Shown: positions 9,586 to 20,787, counted from the first letter of the stretch. The stretch: DNA of 64,000 nucleotides from Dasania marina DSM 21967 (GCF_000373485.1 NZ_KB891585.1:485861-549860); one strand, 5' to 3'. Numbers and translations are program-made. Notes: a model not told the origin generated them from the sequence alone.

Positions 9586-9689
9586 GACAAGGATTTTTTA
9601 CCGCTAAAAGTTGCGAAAGCTTATCGCCAATTCGTTTAAGACTACGCCATATCGCACTGGCAAAATAAGAGATATTAACAATACTTAAT

Positions 9690-9813
9690 AGGCAGCTGTT
9701 TTCTCTCCCCTATGTTTGGCAGCTGCTAGAGTGCAGAGGCTATCCTGTAAGCCCTCACTGATACACTCTCTTCAAATGGTACTTCCGGCGCTTTATTAAG
9801 CGCCGGCTTTTTT
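9690..9813 (+). ncRNA. Candidate small RNA ending at the orphan terminator
   Basis: The region between hrpB (starts at 9585) and tatD (ends at 9858) holds no coding frame I would defend, but it ends in a strong plus-strand terminator (9783-9813). Upstream lie two CAGCTG boxes in inverted arrangement around 9692-9726 and a GAGGCT...AGCCCTC stem around 9735-9757. I do not recognise a known sRNA family. The 5' end is a guess, and I found only poor promoter matches. Confidence 0.35.
9783..9813 (+). terminator. Plus-strand rho-independent terminator in the hrpB-tatD gap
   Basis: CCGGCGCTT, loop TATT-like bases and AAGCGCCGG are followed by CTTTTTT on the plus strand. No T-run follows on the minus strand. 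Both neighbouring genes are on the minus strand, so this terminator needs a plus-strand transcript that does not come from an annotated gene. Confidence 0.75.
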
Positions 9814-9857
9814 ATTAAAAACAATTACTTACAGCCAAAACCCAAAACTCATATCAA

Positions 9858-10640
9858 CTATTTCACTTTAAATAATTGCTGGAAATTGGCACTGGTGATT
9901 TCGCATAACTGCTCAAAACTCACACCCTTTAACTCCGCCACACACTGCGCCACCTCTACTACATACTGGGGCACGTTCTTCTTGCCTCGGTAGGGTATGG
10001 GCGCTAAATAAGGGGAGTCAGTCTCTACCAAAATACGCTCAAGCGGTACCCGCTTTACCACTTCTCTCAGCTCGGCGGCGTTGTTAAAGGTGACTATGCC
10101 AGAAAAGGAAATATAGTAATTGAGATCCAGCGCCTGCTCGGCCATTTCCCAGCTTTCGGTAAAGCAATGTAAAACACCGCCTACGGTACTATCGCCGTGC
10201 TCACGAATAATCTCTAGGGTATCGGCACGGGCATCGCGGGTATGGACGATAACCGGCTTTTGCACCGCCTTGGATAAGGCCAAATGCGTCTTGAAGCTCT
10301 GCTGCTGAGATTCGGCACTGTCGCTGCTGTAGTAATAATCCAACCCTGTCTCGCCCACCGCGATTACGCAGTCCTCAGCGGCCCACTGGGCCAGCTGCGC
10401 CTGATCGGCAGCACTGAGTTGCTCACCCTTCACATCCATCGGATGCACCCCTACCGCGGCATAGACACCGGGATACTGCTTAGCAATACGCATCACCTCG
10501 GCTGCATTAGCCATATCTATACCCACGCACAGCATACGCTCAACACCGCGGGCATTGGCCTCGGCTATCACTTTCGCCAAATCACCACCATAGGGTGACA
10601 GATCTAAGCGATCCAAGTGACAGTGGGAATCAACCAGCAT
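9858..10640 (-). CDS. TatD-family metal-dependent hydrolase (YcfH type)
   Basis: A 260-residue TIM-barrel amidohydrolase of the TatD family. The metal-binding start is VDSHCHLDRL (residues 3-12). EVIAVGETGLDYYYS-type sequence follows near residue 100, then VIVHTRDA and GVLHCFTES, and LVETDSPYLAP near residue 205. Family members act as metal-dependent DNases or exonucleases; YcfH itself has no proven cellular substrate. It is the last gene of the tmk-holB-pilZ-tatD series, the order found in Pseudomonas. A small hairpin separates it from pilZ. Confidence 0.93.
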   Translation of the reverse strand: MLVDSHCHLDRLDLSPYGGDLAKVIAEANARGVERMLCVGIDMANAAEVMRIAKQYPGVYAAVGVHPMDVKGEQLSAADQAQLAQWAAEDCVIAVGETGLDYYYSSDSAESQQQSFKTHLALSKAVQKPVIVHTRDARADTLEIIREHGDSTVGGVLHCFTESWEMAEQALDLNYYISFSGIVTFNNAAELREVVKRVPLERILVETDSPYLAPIPYRGKKNVPQYVVEVAQCVAELKGVSFEQLCEITSANFQQLFKVK

Positions 10641-10678
10641 AACAACCTCATCAATAATAAAAACACGCTCTGGAATTG

Positions 10679-10702
10679 AAAACGGCCCATTAATGGGCCG
10701 CT
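10679..10702 (-). terminator. Short hairpin between pilZ and tatD
   Basis: CGGCCC, loop ATTAAT and GGGCCG (10683-10700) form a perfect inverted repeat. On the minus strand it is followed by TTTTC. The four-base T-run is short, so it may attenuate rather than end transcription from pilZ into tatD. Confidence 0.45.
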
Positions 10703-10725
10703 AACGTAATGCTTCATACTTATCA

Positions 10726-11082
10726 CTACATAGTATGGGTGGGCCGATCTGACTCTAAGGAACCAGCCAAATAGGTTTCTATCTTCTTATTGGCGGTGTC
10801 GTCCTGGCCGTTAAAATGCACGCCTATACCTGCGGCCCGGTTACCCTGCGCACCGCGCGGCGTTACCCACACCACTTTGCCCGCTACAGGAATTTTTTCA
10901 GGCTCATCCATAAGGTTAAGCAACATAAACACTTCATCGCCTATGCGATAAGGTTTGTTGGTGGGAATAAATAAACCGCCGTGCAACAAAAACGGCATAT
11001 AGGCCGCATAGAGCACCGCCTTGTCTTTGATGGTTAGGGAAAGGATTCCGTTTCTAGCCCCTGGGGCCGGTGCAGTACTCAT
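10726..11082 (-). CDS. pilZ: PilZ-type protein, type IV pilus assembly
   Basis: A small protein of about 118 residues from the ATG at 11082 (MSTAPAPGARNGIL); an ATG two codons upstream (11088) is also open. The sequence YAAYMPFLLHGGLFIPTNKP and the later KVVWVTPRGAQGNRAAGIGV are characteristic of the pilus-assembly PilZ family. The N-terminal RxxxR c-di-GMP motif is absent, as in Pseudomonas PilZ, which works by binding the PilB/FimX machinery rather than c-di-GMP. The position between holB and tatD is the conserved one. It fits with the pilU gene at 58263 and indicates a twitching-type pilus. Confidence 0.92.
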   Translation of the reverse strand: MSTAPAPGARNGILSLTIKDKAVLYAAYMPFLLHGGLFIPTNKPYRIGDEVFMLLNLMDEPEKIPVAGKVVWVTPRGAQGNRAAGIGVHFNGQDDTANKKIETYLAGSLESDRPTHTM

Positions 11083-11219
11083 CACCAATTCTCTCTATTG
11101 GGTTATTGTTATCAATGAGTGCCGTAAATCAGCCTATACCCATAAGCGCGGCACTAGGTTTGAATTTTGCAGGCCATCACCGGTAGGGTCAAGGCTTATT
11201 AAGGCTACAGGCAAAATAC

Positions 11220-12835
<1,616 letters not shown>

Positions 12836-12887
12836 CTACCCCAACTGTTTTAATGTTTATTCGCTGCGACTTTACATGTCCGCGCCA

Positions 12888-13925
12888 TTATTGCACAGGC
12901 GGCGCCGAACGATAGTTTTTACTGCGCTTATGCCGCTGATATTTTTTTACCGCTTTATTATGCTGATCCAATGTGGCTGAAAAATAATGACTGCCATCGC
13001 CTTTGGCGACAAAATACAAACTATCGCCCTCAGCGGGATGCAAGGCCGCATAGATAGCCTCGCGCCCCACCATAGCAATAGGCGTAGGCGGCAAGCCGTG
13101 ATGACGGTAAGTATTGTAGGGGTTGGCACTGTCTTTTAAATGCTTACTGGTGAGGTTGCCGTCAAAGCTCTCACCCAAACCGTAAATAACGCTGGGGTCG
13201 GTTTGTAGCCGCATATTCTTTTGTAGGCGACGCACAAACACGCCTGCTATCTGCTCACGCTCACTAACCACACCGGTTTCTTTTTCTATGACTGAAGCCA
13301 TAATCAAGGCTTGATAAGGGCTCTCATAAGGCAAATTATCTTGCCGCTGCTGCCACTCTGCCGCCAGCACCTGCTGCATGCGTTGATAGGCGATTTTATA
13401 CAGCTGGCTATCACTCATACCCATGACGTAATGATAAGTGTCAGGAAATAACAAGCCTTCTATAGAGCTATAGCCCTGCACCTGCTGCCACCAAGCATTA
13501 GTAGCTAAGTCAAAGTTGCGAGTAATTTTAGGCTGCTCAGCTAAGGCTGTTTGCAGCTCACTAAACCGCCAACCCTCAACAAAAGTGACGGCATAACTCA
13601 ACACCTCACCGCGGCGCAACTGCTGACATAACTGCCACGCCGATGAGCCGGAGCTAATGAAATACTCCCCGGCTTGGACTTGCTGCGCCAACCCCGTTAA
13701 CCGCGCATAAATAATTAACAATTTAGGTAAGGTTAAAACGTTCTGACGCTGTAAATCGTAAGCGAGGGTAGCAAAAGAACTACCGGGCTTTAGGTGATAG
13801 GTGTAGCCCTGAGCCTCTATATTAAGAGGCTGGCGTAGATAATGATAAAAGCCCACCGAGGCCAACACAGAAAATAATAGGCACAGCAATAAGCTGCGTT
13901 TTATCAACTTAAACATAGAGCGCAT
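12888..13925 (-). CDS. mltG: Endolytic murein transglycosylase MltG (YceG)
   Basis: Inner-membrane lytic transglycosylase that cleaves nascent glycan strands and helps set their length. One membrane segment spans about residues 9-27 (LLLCLLFSVLASVGFYHYL). The periplasmic part has a LysM-like region followed by the YceG domain. ALIMASVIEKETG carries the catalytic glutamate, and QTDPSVIYGLG and YNTYRHHGLPPTPI follow, all diagnostic. It has 345 residues against about 340 in E. coli. The start overlaps the end of pabC by 17 bases; a second ATG at 13916 is possible. Confidence 0.95.
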   Translation of the reverse strand: MRSMFKLIKRSLLLCLLFSVLASVGFYHYLRQPLNIEAQGYTYHLKPGSSFATLAYDLQRQNVLTLPKLLIIYARLTGLAQQVQAGEYFISSGSSAWQLCQQLRRGEVLSYAVTFVEGWRFSELQTALAEQPKITRNFDLATNAWWQQVQGYSSIEGLLFPDTYHYVMGMSDSQLYKIAYQRMQQVLAAEWQQRQDNLPYESPYQALIMASVIEKETGVVSEREQIAGVFVRRLQKNMRLQTDPSVIYGLGESFDGNLTSKHLKDSANPYNTYRHHGLPPTPIAMVGREAIYAALHPAEGDSLYFVAKGDGSHYFSATLDQHNKAVKKYQRHKRSKNYRSAPPVQ

Positions 13926-14745
13926 CGTGCATAGCCTGTTGCAACAAACGCGTAGTCTCGCCTATGTTTTTATTAAACGCCGCCACCGCAGTGACCGGCA
14001 CTATGCCTATCACGCTATTACAAATAAATAATTCATCGGCGTTATGTATATGCTCGGGCAGCAGCCTATCAACACTGACCACCAACTGCAGCTTAGGCGC
14101 TAACTGGCTGAGTATACATTCGCGCATCACCCCAGCCACACCACAGCGATCCAAATGCGGCGTGCTGAGCATGCCGTCTTTAACTAGGAAAATATTAGAC
14201 ATCACTCCTTCGGTGACGAAACCTTGCGTGTCTAACATTAAGCCCTCGTAAATACACTCATCGTGCCACTCAGCTCTAGCTAACACATTTTCTAGGCGAC
14301 AAAGATGCTTCATGCCCGCCAATTGCGGATTAACCGCCAAGGGCGTGGTACAAAAACGCAAACGCACACCCTGCTCTTGTAACGCGGCATAATTAGTCGT
14401 ATTAGGTTTGAGTTGTAATAGGCGATTGCTAGTCCCGTCAGCATACGCATAACCACGCTGGCCAGACTGCCTAGTAATAATAATTTTTAATACATCGCAG
14501 CCTTGCGGCTGAGCAGATTTGAGTATGTCGATGATCTCTAGGTTTAAGGCCGCCCTATCGATATGGATAGCCAGCCGCAAACAGGATTGCTGTAAACGCT
14601 GCAGGTGTAAATCCAATAATTGCGCACGGCCGTTATGCACTGCAATGGTTTCAAATAAACCATCGCCATAGGCCAAGCCGCGATCCTCTATAGATAGAAG
14701 ATTGCCAGCAACACCATTGATTAAGCTAGCCCCAGGCATCGCCAT
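13909..14745 (-). CDS. pabC: Aminodeoxychorismate lyase
   Basis: PLP enzyme of fold type IV that releases pyruvate from 4-amino-4-deoxychorismate to give p-aminobenzoate for folate. It has 278 residues. Recognisable are DRGLAYGDGLFETIAV near residue 22, LKIIITRQSGQRGYAY and EGVMSNIFLVKDG near residue 180, which holds the glutamate/serine that bind the cofactor. It lies between fabF (three-base gap) and mltG (overlap), the usual place for pabC in this operon. Confidence 0.93.
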   Translation of the reverse strand: MAMPGASLINGVAGNLLSIEDRGLAYGDGLFETIAVHNGRAQLLDLHLQRLQQSCLRLAIHIDRAALNLEIIDILKSAQPQGCDVLKIIITRQSGQRGYAYADGTSNRLLQLKPNTTNYAALQEQGVRLRFCTTPLAVNPQLAGMKHLCRLENVLARAEWHDECIYEGLMLDTQGFVTEGVMSNIFLVKDGMLSTPHLDRCGVAGVMRECILSQLAPKLQLVVSVDRLLPEHIHNADELFICNSVIGIVPVTAVAAFNKNIGETTRLLQQAMHDALYV

Positions 14746-14748
14746 AAC

Positions 14749-15990
14749 CTATTGAATTTTTGAAAATAATAAGCTGCCGTTGGTGCCGCCAAAACCAAAA
14801 GAGTTGGACAGCGCGTGCTCAATTTTCATAGCCTGCGCAGTATGAGGTACGTAGTTTAAGTTGCAACCCTCATCGGGATTATCCAAGTTAATGGTGGGTG
14901 GTGCCACTTGGTCGCGTATGGCCAGCACACTAAAGATGGCCTCTACCGCGCCCGCTGCACCCAGTAGGTGCCCTATCATGGATTTGGTAGAACTTACCGC
15001 CACGTGCTTAGCTGCAGCGCCCATCACCGCCGTTACCGCATTGCTTTCGGCGATATCGCCAGCGGAAGTTGAGGTGCCATGGGCGTTAATATAATGCAAA
15101 TCCTCTACGTTAATACCGGCATCGTTAATGGCATTGCGCATAGAGGCGGCGGCACCTGCGCCATCGGGTGGCGGTGAGGTCATATGGTGAGCATCGCCGC
15201 TCATACCAAAGCCGGTTAATTCGGCATATATAGTCGCGCCGCGTTTTTTGGCGTGCTCATACTCTTCTAGCACCATGACCCCGGCACCATCGCTGAGTAC
15301 AAAGCCGTCTCTATCCTTATCCCAAGGGCGGCTTGCCGCCTGCGGGTCATCATTGCGGGTAGACAGCGCGCGTGCCGCCGAAAAACCACCCAAGCCCAAT
15401 GGCGTGGATGACATTTCGGCACCGCCGGCCACCATGGCATCAGCATCGCCGTAGGCTATCATTCTGGCGGCAGAGCCTATGGAATGGGTGCCTGTGGTGC
15501 AGGCAGTGGTAATGGCGATATTGGGGCCTTTAAGCCCGTATTTAATGGATAAATTGCCGGCTATCATATTAATAATGCAGCCAGGCACAAAGAAAGGGGA
15601 GATTTTACGCGGGCCACTGGCCAGCAAAGCATTGTGATTTTTCTCTATAAAGCCCACGCCACCTATGCCCGAACCTATGGCGCAGCCTATACGCCCGGCG
15701 TTTTGCTCAGTGACCTCTAAACCGGAGTCGGCCATGGCCTGTATCGCCGCAACCATACCGTATTGGATAAAGGTATCCATTTTGCGGGCATCTTTAGCCG
15801 GCATATAGGTGGTGATATCCAAGCCTTTAATCGAGCCGCCAAAGCGTGTGTTATAGGCCGAAGCATCAAAATGCGCTATCGCGGCAATACCGCTTTTACC
15901 ATTAACGATATTGTCCCAGCTGCTTTTAACATCATTACCTACGGGCGTTACCATCCCTAATCCCGTTACAACCACTCTACGTTTTGGCAC
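14749..15990 (-). CDS. fabF: 3-oxoacyl-ACP synthase II
   Basis: Elongating condensing enzyme of type II fatty-acid synthesis that extends acyl-ACP with malonyl-ACP and controls temperature-dependent cis-vaccenate formation. It has 413 residues. The nucleophilic cysteine lies in [14 protein letters not shown] near residue 164. The catalytic histidines are in [12 protein letters not shown] and [18 protein letters not shown], and the protein ends with [15 protein letters not shown]. It lies downstream of acpP, separated by a terminator-like hairpin. Confidence 0.97.
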   Translation of the reverse strand: MPKRRVVVTGLGMVTPVGNDVKSSWDNIVNGKSGIAAIAHFDASAYNTRFGGSIKGLDITTYMPAKDARKMDTFIQYGMVAAIQAMADSGLEVTEQNAGRIGCAIGSGIGGVGFIEKNHNALLASGPRKISPFFVPGCIINMIAGNLSIKYGLKGPNIAITTACTTGTHSIGSAARMIAYGDADAMVAGGAEMSSTPLGLGGFSAARALSTRNDDPQAASRPWDKDRDGFVLSDGAGVMVLEEYEHAKKRGATIYAELTGFGMSGDAHHMTSPPPDGAGAAASMRNAINDAGINVEDLHYINAHGTSTSAGDIAESNAVTAVMGAAAKHVAVSSTKSMIGHLLGAAGAVEAIFSVLAIRDQVAPPTINLDNPDEGCNLNYVPHTAQAMKIEHALSNSFGFGGTNGSLLFSKIQ

Positions 15991-16056
15991 GTAATAACTC
16001 CTTATTTTATAGGTATTAACCGACAGGCTTGGTCATTAAGCATTAAAAATAGCGCA

Positions 16057-16092
16057 TAAAAAAAGCCGCTCTAAACCAATAGAAACGGCTTT
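16057..16092 (-). terminator. Terminator/attenuator between acpP and fabF
   Basis: On the minus strand AAAGCCG, a 17-base loop and CGGCTTT are followed by TTTTA. It begins about 20 bases after the acpP stop. A terminator here fits the excess of acpP over fabF that the pathway needs. Confidence 0.65.
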
Positions 16093-16111
16093 GTCTTGGC
16101 TTAGCAAAAGC

Positions 16112-16348
16112 TTAGTCCAAGTTTTTGTTTATGTAATCTATAGCTAATTGAACAGTAGTGATTTGCTCAGCTTCTTCATCAGGAATTTCAGTTTCGAACT
16201 CTTCCTCTAAAGCCATGACTAGTTCAACTGTATCCAGAGAATCAGCGCCCAAGTCCTCAACGAAAGAAGCAGATGTTTGCACTTCGTCCTCTTTAACACC
16301 TAGTTGTTCTGCGACAATTTTTTTGACTCGCTCTTCAATGCTGCTCAT
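16112..16348 (-). CDS. acpP: Acyl carrier protein
   Basis: A 78-residue acidic four-helix carrier of growing acyl chains. The phosphopantetheine attachment site is Ser37 in [20 protein letters not shown]. It lies between fabG and fabF. The 220-base gap in front of it holds a weak inverted repeat TTAACCG/CGGTTAA (16527-16555) after fabG, so acpP probably also has its own promoter. A terminator-like hairpin follows. Confidence 0.98.
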   Translation of the reverse strand: MSSIEERVKKIVAEQLGVKEDEVQTSASFVEDLGADSLDTVELVMALEEEFETEIPDEEAEQITTVQLAIDYINKNLD

Positions 16349-16568
16349 GGTCTGTATAGACTCCTAATTTAATGTAATTATCACTATAGGCAATTTAATC
16401 TAGAGTGCCTATAGCTATTTAATCCGTCTGTGTAATTTGGCCTGAGCCTTACTACAAGACCACTGGATAGAATTGGCGGGCATTTTACCCTGATTTTTTA
16501 CCACTTGTAACCTAAGATTGGCAAAATTAACCGTTATTCGACCGAAAACGGTTAATAAACGATCAATC

Positions 16569-17306
16569 CTAGGCCATATACATGCCACCGTTCACGTGTA
16601 TGGTTTCACCGGTAATATAAGCGGCGCCATCACCCACTAAAAAAGCCACTACCGCGGCAATCTCATCAGGGTTGCCTAAACGCCCCAAAGACACCTGAGT
16701 TAATAGGCTAGCTTTGTGATCATCACCTAAGTCTTTAGTCATATCAGTATCGATAAAACCAGGGGCCACCGCATTAACAGTAATATTGCGTGAACCTAAC
16801 TCTCGGGCCAATGCGCGCGAAAAACCTTCAACACCGGCTTTAGTTGCTGCGTAGTTAGACTGACCCGCATTACCCATAGAGCCTACTACCGAACTGATAT
16901 TGATGATACGGCCCCAGCGTGCCTTGCTCATACCACGTACACAAGCTTTAGAAAGGCGGAAAATTGAATTGAGGTTGGTATCTATAACATCCGACCACTC
17001 ATCATCCTTCATGCGCATTAAGAGATTATCTTTGGTAATGCCCGCATTATTAACTAGCACGGCAGGCGCGCCAAACTGTTCATTGATGGCCGCGAGCACC
17101 GCACTTACTGAATCGGCATCGGTCACGTTTAAGCACATGCCTACCCCTTCTATACCGGCCTCTTTTAAATAAGCCGTGATCTTCTCGGCACCGCTATCGG
17201 TAGTGGCTGTACCCACTACAACATAGCCCAAAGCACCCACTTGCTTGGCAATCGCTTGACCTATACCACGGCTAGCACCTGTGACTAAAGCTACTTTAGC
17301 TGACAT
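16569..17306 (-). CDS. fabG: 3-oxoacyl-ACP reductase
   Basis: NADPH-dependent short-chain dehydrogenase catalysing the first reduction in each fatty-acid elongation cycle. It has 245 residues. The cofactor motif is TGASRGIG (residues 10-17), NNAG is near residue 87, and the catalytic Ser/Tyr/Lys are in INISSVVGSMGNAGQSNYAATK. The C-terminus GETIHVNGGMYMA is the FabG hallmark. It is encoded between fabD and acpP. Confidence 0.97.
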   Translation of the reverse strand: MSAKVALVTGASRGIGQAIAKQVGALGYVVVGTATTDSGAEKITAYLKEAGIEGVGMCLNVTDADSVSAVLAAINEQFGAPAVLVNNAGITKDNLLMRMKDDEWSDVIDTNLNSIFRLSKACVRGMSKARWGRIINISSVVGSMGNAGQSNYAATKAGVEGFSRALARELGSRNITVNAVAPGFIDTDMTKDLGDDHKASLLTQVSLGRLGNPDEIAAVVAFLVGDGAAYITGETIHVNGGMYMA

Positions 17307-17328
17307 ATTTATATACTCCGTTTATTAA

Positions 17329-18267
17329 TTACAGTTCTGCCAATGCTTTATCAAAACCGGCGGTATCTTCTAAAGCGAATACCGACAGTGATTTTTGAAT
17401 ACGGCGATTTAAACCACCTAATACTTTACCGGGGCCACATTCTACAGTTTGCTCTATACCGGCTGCCACCATGGTCTCTACACAGCTTACCCATTTAACC
17501 GGGCTGTAAATCTGCTGCACTAATAATTCTTTGATTTTTGCGGGGTCGGATTCGGTTTGCGCATGCACATTGTGCACTACCGGAATTTGTGGGCTTAGCA
17601 ACTCTAAACCGGCAATCTTTTCGGCTAGCTTAACACCGGCAGGCTGCATCAAAGAAGTATGGAAAGGTGCGCTTACCGGTAGCGGCATGGCACGCTTAGC
17701 GCCAGCCTCTTTACAGGCAACTATGGCAGCATCTACTGCTGCAACCGTACCCGCAATCACCACCTGCCCTGGGGAATTAAAATTAACCGCCTCAACTACG
17801 CCACCGGCTGATACATTTTGACATATATCCAGTATCACTTGATCATCCAAGCCCAGCACCGCGGCCATAGCGCCCTCACCCACGGGCACAGCCGTTTGCA
17901 TAAACTGGCCGCGATCGCGCACCAAGGTCACGGCATCGGCAAACTGCAAGCTGCCCGCACAAACCAAGGCAGAAAACTCACCCAAGCTATGGCCGGCCAT
18001 TAACGCAGGTTTAAGCGCACTTTTTTGCTGCCAGCAACGCCACAACGCCACACTAGCGGTAAGTAAGATAGGCTGGGTGCGCTCGGTAAGATTGAGCTGC
18101 CCCTGCTCGCCATTTTGCACCATATCCCAAATATCGTAACCCAAGGCTTCAGAGGCCTCGGCAAATGTTTCTTGGATCACTGGATAGACTGCCGCCATAC
18201 CCGCTAACATCCCTATTTTTTGCGAACCCTGGCCGGGGAAAACAAAAGCGACTGATGAGTTAGACAT
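17329..18267 (-). CDS. fabD: Malonyl-CoA:ACP transacylase
   Basis: Loads malonyl groups from CoA onto ACP. The 312-residue protein begins with FVFPGQGSQKIGML. The nucleophile is Ser94 in the motif GHSLGEF, and the catalytic histidine lies in PLPVSAPFHTSLM near residue 203. The C-terminus with VECGPGKVLGGLNRRI is typical. It follows plsX by 24 bases in one operon. Confidence 0.97.
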   Translation of the reverse strand: MSNSSVAFVFPGQGSQKIGMLAGMAAVYPVIQETFAEASEALGYDIWDMVQNGEQGQLNLTERTQPILLTASVALWRCWQQKSALKPALMAGHSLGEFSALVCAGSLQFADAVTLVRDRGQFMQTAVPVGEGAMAAVLGLDDQVILDICQNVSAGGVVEAVNFNSPGQVVIAGTVAAVDAAIVACKEAGAKRAMPLPVSAPFHTSLMQPAGVKLAEKIAGLELLSPQIPVVHNVHAQTESDPAKIKELLVQQIYSPVKWVSCVETMVAAGIEQTVECGPGKVLGGLNRRIQKSLSVFALEDTAGFDKALAEL

Positions 18268-18291
18268 ATTCCAAACCTTTAACCATTGTTG

Positions 18292-19299
18292 TTAACTTAA
18301 TGAGAGTGATAACTGCTGCTCTATGGCGGCCAGCATATTACGCTCAACCTCAAACAAGGCCTGCTCTATGGCACAGGCAAAACTTTCAACACTACTATTG
18401 CCGTGGCCTTTTACCACCACGCCTTTTAACCCTAAAAAGCTAGCGCCATTATATTGATTGGGATCCAGCTGCTTAAAAACACCCTTTAATAGTGGCTGGG
18501 CAAACATCGCCCGCAACTTACTACGCCAATTACGATTAAGCTCCGCTTTGATTAAAGCGGCGATATGTTTAGCCGTGCCTTCACAGGCTTTAAGGGCAAC
18601 ATTACCGACAAAACCATCGCACACCAATACATCAAAGCCACCCTCAAAAAGTGCATTAGCTTCGATAAAGCCTATGTAGTTTAAGCTCTTATCATTACCG
18701 ATTAACTCGGCGGCTAATTTTACTTGCTCATTACCCTTAATGGCTTCGGCACCGATATTCAACAACGCTACCCGCGGCCGCTCAACCTGATGAACCACTC
18801 GACAGCGGGCCGTAGCCATGAGTGCAAAGCGGTGCAACTGGCTGGCACTACTATCAACATTAGCGCCCAAGTCCAACACATAGCCACAACCTTCTTTGAC
18901 TGGCATGGCTTTGCAAATAGCTGGTCGCTCTATACCTGGCAAGGTGTTTAACACAAAGCAGCCCGCCGTCATTAAAGCGCCGGTATTACCCGCACTCACT
19001 ACTGCATCTACAGTGTGCGCCGCTAATAAATCTATGGCTACACGCATAGAACAATCGGCTTTTTGCCTGAGTATGGCGCTGGGCTTATCGCCCATGGTTA
19101 ATACTTGGCTGCTGTGTTTGATAGATAATCTGTCGTGATCACGGCCAGCTAAACTTTCACGGATGCGAGCTTCATCGCCAACGAGAACAAGTTCTAACTG
19201 CGGGTATAGGGCTAGGGTTTGGAGTGCTGCAGGGAGGGTTGTGCGGAGACCGAAGTCTCCGCCCATAGAATCAATTGCTATGCGTACTGATGACGCCAT
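18292..19299 (-). CDS. plsX: Phosphate acyltransferase PlsX
   Basis: Makes acyl-phosphate from acyl-ACP for PlsY-dependent phospholipid synthesis. It has 335 residues. Diagnostic segments are IAIDSMGGDFG near residue 8, VSAGNTGALMTAG near residue 100, NIGAEAIKGNEQVKLA and VCDGFVGNVALKACEG near residue 227. It lies between rpmF and fabD, the normal order, and links ribosome, phospholipid and fatty-acid genes. Confidence 0.97.
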   Translation of the reverse strand: MASSVRIAIDSMGGDFGLRTTLPAALQTLALYPQLELVLVGDEARIRESLAGRDHDRLSIKHSSQVLTMGDKPSAILRQKADCSMRVAIDLLAAHTVDAVVSAGNTGALMTAGCFVLNTLPGIERPAICKAMPVKEGCGYVLDLGANVDSSASQLHRFALMATARCRVVHQVERPRVALLNIGAEAIKGNEQVKLAAELIGNDKSLNYIGFIEANALFEGGFDVLVCDGFVGNVALKACEGTAKHIAALIKAELNRNWRSKLRAMFAQPLLKGVFKQLDPNQYNGASFLGLKGVVVKGHGNSSVESFACAIEQALFEVERNMLAAIEQQLSLSLS

Positions 19300-19317
19300 G
19301 CTGATTCTTTAAATTTA

Positions 19318-19500
19318 TTAATCGTCGCTTTCAACATTGATGACTTTTTTACCGCGGTAAAAGCCATCAGCTGTAACGTGGTGACGACGGTGCGTTTCAC
19401 CTGAAGTAGGATCTACAGATAATGTAGGACCGGTTAATGCATCGTGTGAACGACGCTGACCGCGACGTGAACGGGTTACTTTACTCTTCTGAACAGCCAT
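19318..19500 (-). CDS. rpmF: Ribosomal protein bL32
   Basis: A 60-residue basic protein of the large subunit. The start [20 protein letters not shown] and the later [18 protein letters not shown] are characteristic of the form without zinc cysteines. It follows yceD and precedes plsX, as in most gammaproteobacteria. Confidence 0.98.
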   Translation of the reverse strand: MAVQKSKVTRSRRGQRRSHDALTGPTLSVDPTSGETHRRHHVTADGFYRGKKVINVESDD

Positions 19501-19539
19501 GGCTATTAACTCCTGAAAACTACTTTCTGAAAATCGTCG

Positions 19540-20067
19540 TTACTTATCAGAGCGTAATTGCTCTAACACTTTAAACGGGTTGTCTTTAGGCTCTTCCTTT
19601 ATAGGGGCTGCATCAGCCTCTCCAAAAGAGCGTGTCACTTGCTTACAACTATCTTTTTCATGATAGCTGACTATGGGCAGGCTGAGTATTAACTCCTCCT
19701 CCACGATCTCAGCAAGATCAGTTAACTCTTCACCAACTATTAACGGGTCCAGATTTTTAGGCAACTGCTTAGCCTGATCATCCGTCCAAACTATTGCTAA
19801 AGTAAACTCTGCCGCCACATCTATAGCTACAGGCTCTAAGCAACGCTGGCAAACCACATTAACATGAGCAGCTACTTTTCCATCTATGCGGCGTTTACGG
19901 CCCTCATCGATAAAAAACTGCAGCTCTGCAGTGATACTCCCCTCATCATTTGCTAATAACGACATTAATCGTGGCATGGCCGCTGGACTAAAATTACTGC
20001 TAATTTCAGCGCCTTTGACGGTCAATTTCCGGACATCAATCTGACTTGGCAAGGGGGCGTTTGACAT
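19540..20067 (-). CDS. yceD: YceD/DUF177 family protein (23S rRNA accumulation)
   Basis: A 175-residue member of the DUF177 family. The conserved core VNVVCQRCLEPVAIDVAAEF is near residues 86-105, and DLAEIVEEELILSLPIVSYH follows. In E. coli and plants the family is needed for normal 23S rRNA levels. It is the first gene of the yceD-rpmF-plsX-fab cluster and is divergent from the Maf-type gene at 20191. Confidence 0.9.
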   Translation of the reverse strand: MSNAPLPSQIDVRKLTVKGAEISSNFSPAAMPRLMSLLANDEGSITAELQFFIDEGRKRRIDGKVAAHVNVVCQRCLEPVAIDVAAEFTLAIVWTDDQAKQLPKNLDPLIVGEELTDLAEIVEEELILSLPIVSYHEKDSCKQVTRSFGEADAAPIKEEPKDNPFKVLEQLRSDK

Positions 20068-20190
20068 AAGCGCGCAATCATAGGGATGTAGCGGCTAGCT
20101 GTCAAAGAAAATACACAAATAATGGGTAATTACGTAGGGAAATCAGTTACTTCTCACTATAATCATGGCCAAACCACCGGATTGAGCGCT

Positions 20191-20769
20191 ATGAACCCAC
20201 TAATACTCGCCTCCAGCTCCCCTTATCGCAAGCAATTACTGCAGCGGCTGGGACTCACTTTTAGCTGCATCAGCCCCGATATAGACGAAACGCCACTACC
20301 ACAGGAAAGCGCTGCAGAATTGGTGGCTAGACTAGCTAAGCGCAAAGCCTTAGCTATTAGCGCCAGTCACCACGAGCACCTGATTATCGCCTCTGACCAA
20401 GTCGCCGCGCTTAATGGGCACATACTAGGCAAGCCAGGCAATCACGCTAACGCAGTGCAGCAGCTACAACAGTGCAGCGGCCAAGCTGTGACCTTTTATA
20501 CCGCGCTGCATGTTTTGAATAGCCAAACCGGACATTCACAACACTGCGTAGAAACCTTTACCGTGTATTTCAGGCTGCTCAGCCAACAGCAAATCCAACG
20601 CTACCTCCATAAAGAACAACCCTACCACTGCGCTGGCAGCTTTAAAATGGAAGGCTTGGGCATCTGCCTCTTTGAAAAAATGCAGGGCGACGACCCCAAT
20701 AGCCTGATAGGCCTACCTTTAATACAACTCATCAACATGCTGACCAAGGAAGACATACCCATTCCCTAG
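20191..20769 (+). CDS. Maf-like nucleotide pyrophosphatase, YceF type (7-methyl-GTP)
   Basis: A 192-residue Maf-family hydrolase that cleaves non-canonical nucleoside triphosphates. The start at 20191 (MNPLILASSSPYRKQLLQRL) gives the family N-terminus; the frame is open upstream to 20122, but those residues do not match. The catalytic Asp lies in IIASDQVAALNGHILGKPG. The YceF-type signature FYTALHVLNS, CAGSFKMEGLGICLFEKMQG and GLPLI closely resemble E. coli YceF, which prefers m7GTP. It is convergent with the HAD gene at 20788. Confidence 0.92.
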   Translation: MNPLILASSSPYRKQLLQRLGLTFSCISPDIDETPLPQESAAELVARLAKRKALAISASHHEHLIIASDQVAALNGHILGKPGNHANAVQQLQQCSGQAVTFYTALHVLNSQTGHSQHCVETFTVYFRLLSQQQIQRYLHKEQPYHCAGSFKMEGLGICLFEKMQGDDPNSLIGLPLIQLINMLTKEDIPIP

Positions 20770-20787
20770 CACCCTAACGAAAGCCTG

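Noticed and set aside
20122-20190. Upstream extension of the Maf-type protein
   Set aside because: The first 23 residues lack family similarity; MNPLILASSSPYRK is the normal start.
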